From: Calothrix sp. NIES-2098
GTDB lineage: Bacteria > Cyanobacteriota > Cyanobacteriia > Cyanobacteriales > Nostocaceae
Length of the DNA stretch: 64,000 nucleotides
Assembly (NCBI GenBank): GCA_002368175.1
Contig: AP018172.1
Location: 7,753,001-7,817,000 of the forward strand
Direction: 5' to 3'
Shown: positions 8,166 through 16,784 of the stretch, one piece after another
Numbering within the stretch: the first letter of the stretch is position 1
How the letters are laid out: the number at the start of each line of letters is the position of its first letter
Program-made: the position numbers and the translations under genes
Notes under the pieces: generated by a model
What the model saw: the letters and a program-made list of their open reading frames with translations, nothing else
Told to the model about the DNA's origin: nothing
The model's database searches: none

Positions 8166-9140
8166 ATGAAAGCAGCACGTATTTATGACTACAGTGGTGC
8201 AACTGCTGTACGGGTAGATGAGGTAGAAGTTTTGCCACCTGGCCCTGGTGACGTCAGAATTCGGGTAAAAGCTGCGGGAATTAACAATTCTGACTTGCAG
8301 GCAACCTATGGAACCTATCGAGCATATCGTAATCAAGAACTACCCTTTATTCTGGGTCAGGAAGCGGCGGGTGAAGTTGATGCTGTGGGATTAGGAGTGA
8401 CGGATTTGGTGCCTGGAATGCGTGTAGTTGGACGTGTGAGGGGTGCCTTTGCGGAAATCGCTTATGGTCTGGCAACTGAGTTGCTACCTCTTACCGATGA
8501 AGTGTCATTTACAGTAGCAGCCAGCTTGCCTATTGCTTATCTAACTGCTGGTATGGCTTTGATTCACAAAGCCAATGTCCAGCCTGGAGATTGGGTTTTG
8601 GTACACCCTGGTAGTGGTGGTGTTGGCACCGCAGCAGTTCAGCTTGCTCAGTTGCTAGGAGGGCGAGTTATTGCGACTGCGGGTAATCAGACAAAGGTAC
8701 AGCGATTACTTGAGTTAGGTGCATTATACGGGATTGATTATAGCCTTCAAGATGTAGCTTCCGAAGTGCGGAGAATTACCGACAATTCAGGGGTACAGGT
8801 AGCACTCGATGGTGCGGGTAAAGTCACCTTTGCCGATTGTCTGGAAGCGATCGCCAATAATGGCCGTATTGTCAGCTATGGTACTACAACTGGACTAGAT
8901 GCCGCCCTGCCTCTAGGAAAACTGCTGGGGCGCAATATTACAGTTTACGGTATCGCCATCTGGTATAACAGTGATTATCACTCAAGTTTGGGGACACTTC
9001 GGAATTTGGTGATTCCAGCAGTTGCTCAGGGAAAGATACAGCCAACAATTGATGAGATAGTTGATCTGCAAGGGGTGTCTGGGGCATTGATAAAAATGCA
9101 AAACCGCGATTTGATGGGGAAGATTATTGTAGTTCCGTAA
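8166..9140 (+). CDS. MDR-superfamily quinone oxidoreductase-like protein
   Basis: A 324-residue medium-chain dehydrogenase/reductase. GroES-like N-terminus (VKAAGINNSDLQATYG, PFILGQEAAGEVDAVG) followed by a nucleotide-binding domain (VLVHPGSGGVGTAAVQLAQLLG, about residues 142-165) and NGRIVSYGTTTGLD. No zinc-ligand cysteines, so it groups with quinone/enoyl reductases. I start at the ATG at 8166; two leucine-type starts four and three codons upstream are possible but less likely. It is 108 bases after the amidohydrolase and 46 before the alpha/beta-hydrolase gene, all on the plus strand. It is only distantly similar to the other MDR at 4481, so not a recent duplicate. Confidence 0.88.
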   Translation: MKAARIYDYSGATAVRVDEVEVLPPGPGDVRIRVKAAGINNSDLQATYGTYRAYRNQELPFILGQEAAGEVDAVGLGVTDLVPGMRVVGRVRGAFAEIAYGLATELLPLTDEVSFTVAASLPIAYLTAGMALIHKANVQPGDWVLVHPGSGGVGTAAVQLAQLLGGRVIATAGNQTKVQRLLELGALYGIDYSLQDVASEVRRITDNSGVQVALDGAGKVTFADCLEAIANNGRIVSYGTTTGLDAALPLGKLLGRNITVYGIAIWYNSDYHSSLGTLRNLVIPAVAQGKIQPTIDEIVDLQGVSGALIKMQNRDLMGKIIVVP

Positions 9141-9186
9141 TATCAAATCAGAATCTCAACCCCAGTAAGGTAGGGAGTATAAAAAA

Positions 9187-10002
9187 ATGAGCCAGCGGAT
9201 CAAACGAGCATTTTTAGATACAGAAGATGGACAAATTCTTTACCGAATCGGTGGAGAAGGTGAACCCATACTTTTACTGCACATGACTCCCCGCAGTAGT
9301 GATGAATTTCACGAATTAATGCCTATTTTAGCTGCCAAAAAATTAGTAATTGCAATGGATTTAATGGGGTTAGGTGATTCTGATAAGCCGCCCAGAGTTT
9401 ATTCAGTTGCAGACTATGCCAAAACTGCGATCGCGCTTTTGGACGAATTAGGCATAAACAAGGCAAGCATTTTCGGTAGTGTTACAGGGGGTTATATCGC
9501 CGGAGAAATTGCAGTAGCCTATCCAAATCGTGTTGACAAACTCATCCTCTGCAATGTAGTTGGATTGGACGAAGAGGAAAAAAACAAGATTTTAAATAGA
9601 TATTCTCAAGGTTTTCAAATTAAAGAAGATGGCTCTCACCTGATGGAAAGATGGTTAGCTCGTATTAGTTACGTGGGACAGGGAGAGTTAAATCATCGGT
9701 GTGTTTTGGACGATTTAAAAGCTTTTAACTCTCCTGTATATCCTGGTATAGCAGTCGCAAACTATTGTCTTTCTGCTAAAGAAAGATTTCGTTTGATTAA
9801 GTGTCCTACTCTAATTTTGTTAGGGGAAAAGGCGTTAGAACCGTTAGAAAAAGTTGGTTTAGCAAAAGCTGAGAATCAATCTTGGGCTCAGGAAGTAATT
9901 CCTCATAGCCAAGGTGTCGAACTAGAAGGTGGAAGCCTTTGGATGGTTAATCAAATGGCAGAAGAAGTATTCAAAGTAATAGTAGATTTTATGGAACAGT
10001 AG
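9187..10002 (+). CDS. alpha/beta-hydrolase-fold protein lacking the canonical nucleophile
   Basis: A 271-residue protein with clear alpha/beta-hydrolase architecture: GGEGEPILLLHMTP, an AMDLMGLGDSDKPP strand-turn (residues 56-69), and the nucleophile-elbow region IFGSVTGGYIAGE. The usual G-x-S-x-G motif reads G97-S-V-T-G101, with Val99 in the nucleophile position. The C-terminal His of G-H-F/W is also missing (LEGGSLWMVNQ). The fold is intact but the classic Ser-His-Asp triad is not, so it is either a non-hydrolytic member (lyase, cofactor-free oxygenase or binding protein) or uses another residue. AGGTAGGG lies upstream of the ATG. Third gene of the amidohydrolase run. Confidence 0.8.
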   Translation: MSQRIKRAFLDTEDGQILYRIGGEGEPILLLHMTPRSSDEFHELMPILAAKKLVIAMDLMGLGDSDKPPRVYSVADYAKTAIALLDELGINKASIFGSVTGGYIAGEIAVAYPNRVDKLILCNVVGLDEEEKNKILNRYSQGFQIKEDGSHLMERWLARISYVGQGELNHRCVLDDLKAFNSPVYPGIAVANYCLSAKERFRLIKCPTLILLGEKALEPLEKVGLAKAENQSWAQEVIPHSQGVELEGGSLWMVNQMAEEVFKVIVDFMEQ

Positions 10003-10020
10003 TAAATGCTTGAGCTAAAG

Positions 10021-10050
10021 AGGTGCGTTGCGCTACGCGACAATGCACCC
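10021..10050. terminator. G+C-rich hairpin after the alpha/beta-hydrolase gene
   Basis: GGTGCGTTGCG...CGC-ACAATGCACC forms a stem of about 12 bp with one wobble pair and one bulge, then a short AT tail. It lies between the convergent genes ending at 10002 and 10069. The same sequence type is a dispersed repeat in Nostocales, so it may be a repeat serving as a terminator. Confidence 0.5.
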
Positions 10051-10068
10051 TAAATTTTAATCTAATAA

Positions 10069-10530
10069 TTATTTGCGATCGTCTAGTATGACATCAAAGT
10101 GTTTAACTGTGGTTTCTGGTTTTATGAGATATTCGTTATCTCTAGGAAGAGGTCTGACTTTTTCAATGTCGTTACCAGCAAACTTACGAATTGCATCTCG
10201 TGATTCCCAGTAAGAAATCACAGTAAATTCTGTGTTATTGCCATCAGTGCGGCGAAGTACTTGCGCCCCTAAATTATCAGGAATTGATTCGATTTTTTTA
10301 ATTCCAGCTTCTACCAAATAAGCATAGTATTCATCTGCTTTTGATGTTAAGGTTGTACCATGCCAAATGCGTGCGACTACTTTTTTTGATGGGGTACTAG
10401 CAGGATTATTTGGTAGAGGTTGTGCGGAAACCGCAAGGGTTTCAACCTGTGTAAAAGAAGCAATTGGCAAAATTAAAACTGAAATAGCTAATCCACAAAG
10501 AATACCCGAAAAATTATTTGGTTTAATCAT
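10069..10530 (-). CDS. exported ABM-domain (antibiotic biosynthesis monooxygenase-like) protein
   Basis: A 153-residue protein with a signal peptide (about 1-36, LCGLAISVLILPIASF, then VSAQP). The mature part resembles a dimeric alpha/beta-barrel ABM domain: VVARIWHGTTLTSKADEYYAYL, then FTVISYWESRDAIRKFAG and a C-terminal strand. ABM proteins include small cofactor-free oxygenases and heme-degrading enzymes; many are non-enzymatic. Its ATG overlaps the stop of the upstream cupin gene (TAATG), so the two are almost certainly translationally coupled. Export of an ABM domain is less usual; substrate unknown. Confidence 0.7.
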   Translation of the reverse strand: MIKPNNFSGILCGLAISVLILPIASFTQVETLAVSAQPLPNNPASTPSKKVVARIWHGTTLTSKADEYYAYLVEAGIKKIESIPDNLGAQVLRRTDGNNTEFTVISYWESRDAIRKFAGNDIEKVRPLPRDNEYLIKPETTVKHFDVILDDRK

Positions 10531-11432
10531 TAGGTATCTCCAGGTTCATATGATAAGACTGTACCTACTCTTGATAAATCCCTATCAACCCTAATAAAAA
10601 ATAATCCACCTTCATCTGTTCTGTGTCTAGGAATTATACTAAAGCTAGGACAATATAAGTAGTGATCTTTGACAAATCTATACTCTCCTACGTCACAATA
10701 TCCACTTAGGCAATAACCCTCCTCGTTATAACATTGTATTTCGGGATATTTACCGTCAAAATGTGGCAGGATAATGATTAACCACACTCCACCACCGTTA
10801 GGAGCTTTCCGCAAATACTTCTTTTTTGCTACTTCAAATTGAACTGTATCCGTTCTCCCCCAAAGTAGTAATTTACTATCTAAAACAGGGATAAATTCAT
10901 TTAACTTAGCATCTGGATGATTATATTGTAGATTTTTATATTTTACATGACCGTTCTCCATCCAAAGAATTTCTACATCTTCACTACCTATCACTTGCCA
11001 ATCACCTAACTTAACTCCGGCAGGAATAAAAGAATAGCAATGCTTACTCAGTTGCCATTCACCAATTTGGATTTTACCCTTGAGTACAAAAAGCTCTAAA
11101 TCAGATGTAAATATGCCAGATGGGGCTTTAAATTGTGATGGTAAAATAACTCTTGAAGTAGATGCACCGCAATCATGCCAAGTCAGTAATCTACGTCTTC
11201 CAGATGCTACCTCATCAGGCATTCCTTTGATTCGCCAATCTTGTTCTTCTGGTACAGTATTTGTGTCAAAAAAGTGATATTGACGAGGTAAGTATTCTTT
11301 TGAGATAGCTGTACGTCTTGCTGATAGGTTCATTCTGCCTTTTCCATCCCCACCCCAATCTTCTTTAACAGGGGCTATATGCAAAAAGTCCTCAGCCTCG
11401 TCTTCTCTTTCAGAATTGTATTGGTTTTTCAT
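10530..11432 (-). CDS. two-cupin protein (DUF4437-like)
   Basis: A 300-residue protein with two cupin-like modules: about 75-160 (RRLLTWHDCGASTSRVILPS, then LFVLKGKIQIGEWQLSKH, FIPAGVKLGDW) and about 190-290 (WLIIILPHFDGKYPEIQ, EGYCLSGYCDVGEYRF, YCPSFSIIPRH). Candidate metal-binding histidines occur in both halves, but the classic G(X)5HXH string is not intact. The frame is open to an ATG at 11480, but the ATG at 11432 leaves a promoter-like TTGACG upstream and gives a better N-terminus. Coupled to the ABM gene downstream. Function unknown; part of the 4.4-11.5 kb enzyme neighbourhood. Confidence 0.65.
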   Translation of the reverse strand: MKNQYNSEREDEAEDFLHIAPVKEDWGGDGKGRMNLSARRTAISKEYLPRQYHFFDTNTVPEEQDWRIKGMPDEVASGRRRLLTWHDCGASTSRVILPSQFKAPSGIFTSDLELFVLKGKIQIGEWQLSKHCYSFIPAGVKLGDWQVIGSEDVEILWMENGHVKYKNLQYNHPDAKLNEFIPVLDSKLLLWGRTDTVQFEVAKKKYLRKAPNGGGVWLIIILPHFDGKYPEIQCYNEEGYCLSGYCDVGEYRFVKDHYLYCPSFSIIPRHRTDEGGLFFIRVDRDLSRVGTVLSYEPGDT

Positions 11433-11517
11433 AGATTTAAGGCTTACATAGTCAATACTTAAAATGATACAGTGCGTCAAATTTTTAACGCACTTTACAA
11501 TGTAAATAAATTTTTAA

Positions 11518-12906
11518 TTATGCTAGCCTTCTTTTAACTTCCTCTGCCAAATTATCCAGCGTCACCTCTATTTGTTCGCCAGATTTCAAATCTTTCAGTG
11601 AAGATTTTTGTGCTGCTGCTTCTTCAGAACCAATGATGACGCAGAATTGAATGCCTTGTTTATCAGCTAGTTGGAATTGCTTACCTAAGGGACGCTTATC
11701 AAAATTAGTTATAACATTAATCCCAGCCTTACGCAGATTTTGTGACACTTTTAAATAAGTGGGCATCAAATCTTCTTGCATATTCACCACCATCACCTGT
11801 GCAGGTGTGGCGGCTAAGGTATTGAGAATACCAGCTTTTAGCAAGCGACTAATTAAGCGAGTTAAGCCAATGGAAATGCCGACACCAGGCATTTTTTCAC
11901 CGATAAACATCCCCACTAATTCTTCATACCTACCGCCAGAACAAATGCTGCCTAAAGCTTCATGCCCGATAAGAGTTGTTTCGTAAACTGTGCCTGTATA
12001 ATAATTCAGACCACGGGCAATCGATAAATCAATACAGAACCGCTTTTCGGCAACACCCAAATTCCGCACGCCTGCAATTACTGTTTCTATTTCGGTAACG
12101 CCTAGGCTCAATTGTTCGGCATCGGGGAGATTTTGTGACAGGTGTTTGAGTTTATCTAATACCTCATCTACATTACCTTTAATATTAATAAATTCAATAA
12201 TTTTTTGTGTTTGCTCTGGTGAAATTCCTTCTTTGTCTAACTCTTGTTTGACTTTCGCTTCACCAATTTTCTCTAAGTTATCAATGATACCAATACAAGT
12301 TTTAATTTGATTTTCACTTATTCCTAAGGATTGAAAAAATCCTGTGAGGATTTTACGATTATTGATGCGAATGAGAAAATCACCAATGTTAATGGCTTCA
12401 AATATCTCAGTAATAATTGCAGGCATCTGAGCATCATACAGCAAGCTGAGTTGACTGCGAGCCACGACATCAATATCGCACTGACGGAATTGCCGGAAAC
12501 GTCCATCTTTGGCACGTTCGCCACGAAATACCACATCCATTTGATAGCGAGCAAAGGGAAAGGTTAATTCGTTGAGGTGACGGGCAATGTATGCCGCTAA
12601 AGGAACTGTTTGGTCAAATTTTAAAGCCTTAGTTTCCGAACCTGTTTCGCCTGCTTTATCTTTCTCTGCTTGGCGATTTGGTGGCAGGATGGGGTCGATA
12701 CCATAAATAATGTTATCACCTTGATTTCCCTTTGCCTGTAGCACTTCTAAGCGTTCGACAGCAGGTGTTTCGATGGGGGTAAATCCGTAACTTTCAAAAA
12801 CTTTGCGGATGGTATCTAGCAAATATAGTTCTAGCCGCTTTTCGCTAGGGAGGAATTCTGGAAAGCCGCTAGGAGTAGAAAAATTAATTTTGTCACCTTT
12901 TGCCAT
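11518..12906 (-). CDS. hisS: histidine--tRNA ligase
   Basis: A 462-residue class II aminoacyl-tRNA synthetase that charges tRNA-His in the cytoplasm. Motif 2 with the catalytic Arg is at about residues 127-146 (VFRGERAKDGRFRQFRQ), the histidine-specific ARGLNYYTGTVYE is near residue 300, and motif 3 is PGVGISIGLTRL. The C-terminal anticodon-binding domain follows (QVMVVNMQED to EEVKRRL). Length is normal for bacterial HisS. A strongly palindromic repeat sits at 12942-12984, 36 bases upstream of the ATG, and could lie in the leader. No close operon partner; the upstream L,D-transpeptidase gene ends 147 bases away. Confidence 0.96.
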   Translation of the reverse strand: MAKGDKINFSTPSGFPEFLPSEKRLELYLLDTIRKVFESYGFTPIETPAVERLEVLQAKGNQGDNIIYGIDPILPPNRQAEKDKAGETGSETKALKFDQTVPLAAYIARHLNELTFPFARYQMDVVFRGERAKDGRFRQFRQCDIDVVARSQLSLLYDAQMPAIITEIFEAINIGDFLIRINNRKILTGFFQSLGISENQIKTCIGIIDNLEKIGEAKVKQELDKEGISPEQTQKIIEFINIKGNVDEVLDKLKHLSQNLPDAEQLSLGVTEIETVIAGVRNLGVAEKRFCIDLSIARGLNYYTGTVYETTLIGHEALGSICSGGRYEELVGMFIGEKMPGVGISIGLTRLISRLLKAGILNTLAATPAQVMVVNMQEDLMPTYLKVSQNLRKAGINVITNFDKRPLGKQFQLADKQGIQFCVIIGSEEAAAQKSSLKDLKSGEQIEVTLDNLAEEVKRRLA

Positions 12907-12941
12907 AACCTACACTGCTAGTTTTAGAGTTGAGCTTTTGC

Positions 12942-12984
12942 GAAAAGTTGCGTGCGGGGGTTCCCCCCGTTGAGCAAACTTTTC
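12942..12984. repeat. palindromic repeat upstream of hisS
   Basis: GAAAAGTTGC-GTG-CGGGGG TT CCCCCCG-TTGA-GCAAACTTTTC: nested inverted repeats with outer 10-11 bp and inner 6 bp arms. It would form a long hairpin in the 5' region of hisS or act as a terminator for the L,D-transpeptidase gene ending at 13053. It resembles dispersed palindromes of filamentous cyanobacteria. Confidence 0.6.
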
Positions 12985-13052
12985 AAGACAGATTTTAGAG
13001 GAGAATGGACTACGCCGCATATATGAGCGATCGCATCTCCTTTTGAGATTAT

Positions 13053-13592
13053 CTATTTATGTACTACTACTAAAGTTCCAACTTTTGCCCAGTTGTACAG
13101 TTGACGAGCCTGCTTAACTCGCAAATTTACACAACCGTGGCTGACTGGAGTACCAAAATTGTTATGCCAGTATGCACCGTGAATAGCATAGCCTTCATAA
13201 AAATACATGGCATAAGGAACATCAGGAATGTCGTAGTCTTCGCCTCGCATTCGCGTAGTGCGATATTTAGTGTTAATCTCAAATCTACCCTTGGGTGTAG
13301 GAGTGACGCGTTTCCCTGTGGAAATACTGAAGGAATAGATACGCTTTTTACCTTCCCAAGCAAATAAACGTTGCTCGGACAGATCAATTTCAATCCAGCG
13401 AGGTTGAGATGTTTTTCTTTGGTCAGTGACAGTATTGTTATTAGTATCTCCGGAAGCAGCTTGAGCTGTTGTCAAATGAGAATCACGCGTGAGTGGCGGC
13501 GACCAAGCAAATATAGCCACCAACAATAACATCATACTGGTACAGATATTTTTGGAATAACGTAACCAACTACTGTGAATTCTGGTTTGCAT
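13053..13592 (-). CDS. L,D-transpeptidase (YkuD domain), copy 1
   Basis: A 179-residue exported protein: hydrophobic signal segment (residues 14-32), linker, then a YkuD catalytic domain starting WIEIDLSEQRLFAWEGKKR. The signature HGAYWHNNFGTPVSHGCVN contains the His and catalytic Cys of the HX(14-17)SHGC motif. These enzymes make 3-3 peptidoglycan cross-links or attach proteins to the wall, in the periplasm. The paralogue at 14366 has the same size and arrangement, so this is a tandem duplication separated by 770 bases of non-coding DNA. Confidence 0.9.
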   Translation of the reverse strand: MQTRIHSSWLRYSKNICTSMMLLLVAIFAWSPPLTRDSHLTTAQAASGDTNNNTVTDQRKTSQPRWIEIDLSEQRLFAWEGKKRIYSFSISTGKRVTPTPKGRFEINTKYRTTRMRGEDYDIPDVPYAMYFYEGYAIHGAYWHNNFGTPVSHGCVNLRVKQARQLYNWAKVGTLVVVHK

Positions 13593-14365
13593 GAAGTCTC
13601 ACCTTCTAGTTCATCTGCTGGAAATTAAATTTATTTAGAGAAATAAGGCAAAGGACGGTTAAATGTATCAAGTTACCTTTGCTTTTTAACCTTGAATGTA
13701 TGCGTATCTCTTCTACAATCTACTTTTGGTAGATATCTCTTGTGTTTTTATACATCTATAAGTAGATTACCCAGGATTGCAGGGATTGTTGCCTCAATTT
13801 GTAAATATGCAAGCTCGGTAACTAGAATTTATTAAAAGTCAGATATTTTGTAGTTTTTAATTACTACTTAATAGCGCGATGGCTACCAATTACCACGTGA
13901 TATCTTTATTGATTCACATCTAGCTAATTCATACAGATAATTTGACTACGGATCGAAAAATCATAGTTTAATCTGTTTTTTAGCTACATATTTACCAAAT
14001 AATTTATAAATTTTTCTGCCAAGAATTAATGATATTAGGTTGATGATATCGCACTAACTCATTTACAGATTTTGTTAAACTTTCACATTAATTCCTAACT
14101 TCTAATTCACAAGAATTAGAACTCGTTAACTTTGAGGTGTGATAAGCTGTAGTAGATGCAAAATTTTTCTAAAATTCCGTTTATATTTGGGCTAATATCC
14201 AGGCTGATTTTAGATTTACGCCCATTTATTGCGGTAGATTTTATACGTCTTGTCTTCTATATTTTACTTCAATTTTAGTTGTCTTTATTCCAGAGATTCT
14301 ACGGAAATTTTCACCGAAGAATCTCTTAATAATATGGTTTTAAAGTAGTTTGTAATTTAGCTTTG
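13593..14365. other. AT-rich intergenic region between two L,D-transpeptidase genes
   Basis: I see no open frame of gene quality on either strand, and no RNA gene. It presumably holds the promoter of copy 1 (near 13600-13700) and the transcript end of copy 2. No long repeat was found. Confidence 0.5.
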
Positions 14366-14878
14366 CTACTTATGAATAAACACTGGTGTTCCTACTGACG
14401 CCCAATCAAACAACCATTTCGCATGGTTCGGGGCAACATTCACACAACCATGACTGACTGGAGTGCCAAATCTCCGATGCCAATAAGCACCATGAATACC
14501 GTAATTACCTTGGTAATACATTACATAAGGTACATCACTAACATCGTAGTCACTACCACGCATTCTGGCAGATTTAAGTTTGGTTTGAATTTTAAACGTA
14601 CCAACGCGAGTGGGTGTAGATTTTTTACCTGTAGAAATAGTCACAGCATAAACAGGCGTTTTACCTTCCCAAGCAATTAAGTGTTGTTGAGAAAGATCGA
14701 TTTGAATCCAACGTCGATCTGATTGTTTGAGTGTCTCGATGTTTTTGGCAATTGTCTCATCTTTTGCTTTGGCTGAAACTTCAGATGCACCAGGATCGAT
14801 CGCACTCAAGGAGAGTGTTACACCTGCAAGTAATATTGCAAAGTGGCGCATCAAGTGATGATTAATCAAGCTTTTCAT
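14366..14878 (-). CDS. L,D-transpeptidase (YkuD domain), copy 2
   Basis: A 170-residue exported paralogue of the protein at 13053: signal peptide (about 1-34, ending EVSAKA), then RWIQIDLSQQHLIAWEGKTP and the active-site region HGAYWHRRFGTPVSHGCVN with intact His and Cys. The two differ mainly in the signal peptide, the linker and the C-terminus. Expected role: L,D-cross-linking of periplasmic peptidoglycan. It ends 24 bases before the aldolase gene begins its transcript on the same strand (aldolase stop at 14903), so read-through from the aldolase promoter is possible. Confidence 0.9.
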   Translation of the reverse strand: MKSLINHHLMRHFAILLAGVTLSLSAIDPGASEVSAKAKDETIAKNIETLKQSDRRWIQIDLSQQHLIAWEGKTPVYAVTISTGKKSTPTRVGTFKIQTKLKSARMRGSDYDVSDVPYVMYYQGNYGIHGAYWHRRFGTPVSHGCVNVAPNHAKWLFDWASVGTPVFIHK

Positions 14879-14902
14879 CGTAAATACACTTAAGTAGGAA
14901 GT

Positions 14903-15565
14903 TTAGGGAAAATTTTCATTTTTTACCCTAAAGTACCCTATCTGTTGTATCAATTTTTTCACCTGTTCGGCAATTGCCTGCCAATTTCCCTTAGTTACTA
15001 AATGCTTAGGAAATAATTGACTACTTAAACCAACAGCGATCGCTCCTGCTTCTAAAAAGTCTTTGGCATTGTCTAAATTTACTCCTCCAGTGGGAATCAA
15101 AGGAATTTTTCCTAAAGGCCCTTGGAGGCTTTTGATATAATTAGCACCTCCCACTGCTTCTACAGGAAACACTTTCACACAGCTAGCGCCCTGATTCCAG
15201 GCTGTAACAATTTCTGTGGGTGATAGCGCCCCAGGAATGATGGGTACATCTTGCGTTATTGCTGCTTGAATCATTGCTAAATCAACGTGGGGTGTAAAGA
15301 GAAACTGCGCCCCACAGGCGATCGCCTCTTTTAACTCTTGGACGTTAAATAGCGTACCAGTACCAATCGTACAGTTTGGTAATTCCGAACGAAGTTGGCT
15401 AATTAATTCGGCGGCGCGATCGCTATTCCAGGTAATCTCAATTAGCTGCATTCCCCCAGCTGCTACAGTCAAAGCCATTTGCTTTGCCAATTCCATCTCT
15501 GGCGCACGGATGACTGCGATCGCTCGGTGTTGTTGTAATTGTGATAACCAAACTAGATTAGACAT
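14903..15565 (-). CDS. eda: 2-keto-3-deoxy-6-phosphogluconate/4-hydroxy-2-oxoglutarate aldolase
   Basis: A 220-residue class I aldolase. IEITWNSD carries the catalytic Glu (about residue 43) and CVKVFPVEAVGG the Schiff-base Lys (about residue 134). GTGTLFNVQEL, FTPHVDLAMI, PIIPGALSPTE and IPTGGVNLDNAKDFLEAGAIAVG form the remaining barrel strands. It splits KDPG to pyruvate and glyceraldehyde-3-phosphate, the last step of the Entner-Doudoroff route. In cyanobacteria that route depends on a separate dehydratase, which is not in this window, so the physiological substrate could instead be another 2-keto-3-deoxy acid. The symbol reflects the family. Confidence 0.9.
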   Translation of the reverse strand: MSNLVWLSQLQQHRAIAVIRAPEMELAKQMALTVAAGGMQLIEITWNSDRAAELISQLRSELPNCTIGTGTLFNVQELKEAIACGAQFLFTPHVDLAMIQAAITQDVPIIPGALSPTEIVTAWNQGASCVKVFPVEAVGGANYIKSLQGPLGKIPLIPTGGVNLDNAKDFLEAGAIAVGLSSQLFPKHLVTKGNWQAIAEQVKKLIQQIGYFRVKNENFP

Positions 15566-15741
15566 TTTGACTGTGAATTAGACGCAAAAAGCATTTGGGG
15601 CTTATGCAAGTCTCACATTTTTTTGCTGAAGTTGACGGTGCCAATTTGAGATTTTAGATTGCCAAAAACCCCAAGCAACGTACCCTGGTAGTTGGGGTCA
15701 ATTCAAAATGATTGGCTTCCTCTACAGATACGAAAGCAAAC

Positions 15742-16638
15742 ATGAACTCAGATTCGCAAAAACCCCTGGATGTCGAAGAACCGATGTTTTCCCACATTCC
15801 CGTGTTGAGTCGGGAGATAATTGACGGTTTAGCAGTACATCCTGGTGGATATTATTTAGATGCAACAGTCGGTGGTGGCGGTCACAGTCGCCTCTTGCTA
15901 GAAGCCGCTTTGAACGTACAGGTAACAGCTATAGACCAAGATGCAGATGCTTTAGCAGCCGCCCAAAAGTATTTAGCTGAATATGCAGATCGGGTCAACT
16001 TCATTCGCAGCAACTTTGCTAGTTATGAATTTCCCCACGCAACTTTCGATGGTATTATCGCCGATTTAGGCGTTAGCTCCTATCATTTGGATACACCAGA
16101 GCGCGGTTTTAGCTTCCGCCACGCCGCTAATTTAGATATGCGCATGGATCGAGGACAATCGTTAACTGCGGCTGATGTCATTAATGAATGGGATGAAGCG
16201 GAATTAGCAGATATATTTTTCAAATATGGTGAGGAAAGATTATCGCGGCGCATTGCCAGACGCATTGTTGAACGGCGTCCGTTGCATACTACTGTGGAAC
16301 TAGCAGATGCGATCGCATCTTGTGTTCCCCCTAAATATCGTTACGGTAGAATTCATCCAGCTACCCGCGTTTTTCAAGCGCTGCGAATTGTCGTTAACGA
16401 CGAACTCAAATCCTTAGAAACGTTTTTAGAAAAAGCACCAAACGCTCTTGTCCCCGGTGGTAGGATTGCGATTATCAGTTTTCATAGCCTAGAAGACCGC
16501 CTGGTGAAGCATGGCTTAAGAAATTCACCATTATTGCGAGTTTTGACCAAAAAGCCCATCACAGCCCAAGAAGCAGAAATTGCTCAAAATCCGCGATCGC
16601 GCTCTGCCAAGCTAAGGATAGCAGAGAGGAAGGAGTGA
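15742..16638 (+). CDS. rsmH: 16S rRNA (cytosine(1402)-N4)-methyltransferase
   Basis: A 298-residue SAM-dependent methyltransferase that modifies C1402 in the decoding centre of 16S rRNA. Diagnostic segments: HIPVLSREIIDGL, DATVGGGGHSRLLLE (SAM loop), AIDQDADAL, DGIIADLGVSSYHLD, FQALRIVVNDEL and ISFHSLEDRLVKH. The ATG at 15742 gives an N-terminus of about 20 extra residues before the conserved core. A TTG at 15712 in the same frame is possible, and an ATG at 15784 would give the shortest form. No mra/fts cell-wall cluster follows, unlike in many bacteria; the next gene is a convergent histidine kinase. Confidence 0.95.
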   Translation: MNSDSQKPLDVEEPMFSHIPVLSREIIDGLAVHPGGYYLDATVGGGGHSRLLLEAALNVQVTAIDQDADALAAAQKYLAEYADRVNFIRSNFASYEFPHATFDGIIADLGVSSYHLDTPERGFSFRHAANLDMRMDRGQSLTAADVINEWDEAELADIFFKYGEERLSRRIARRIVERRPLHTTVELADAIASCVPPKYRYGRIHPATRVFQALRIVVNDELKSLETFLEKAPNALVPGGRIAIISFHSLEDRLVKHGLRNSPLLRVLTKKPITAQEAEIAQNPRSRSAKLRIAERKE

Positions 16639-16743
16639 TACCAATTCAAAATTCAAAATTCAGAGGTATTATTACCATCTGAGTTTTAAGATTTGAATCT
16701 GTTGCTTAATTTTGGTGAATTGATATGAGGGCAATAGGGTAAA

Positions 16744-16784
16744 AATAACTAATAACAAATGACGAATGACAAATGACAAATTTT
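16744..16784. repeat. STRR-type heptamer repeat between convergent genes
   Basis: Irregular 7-mers (ACTAATA, ACAAATG, ACGAATG, ACAAATG) fill the space up to the stop codon of the histidine kinase on the opposite strand. Confidence 0.65.
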
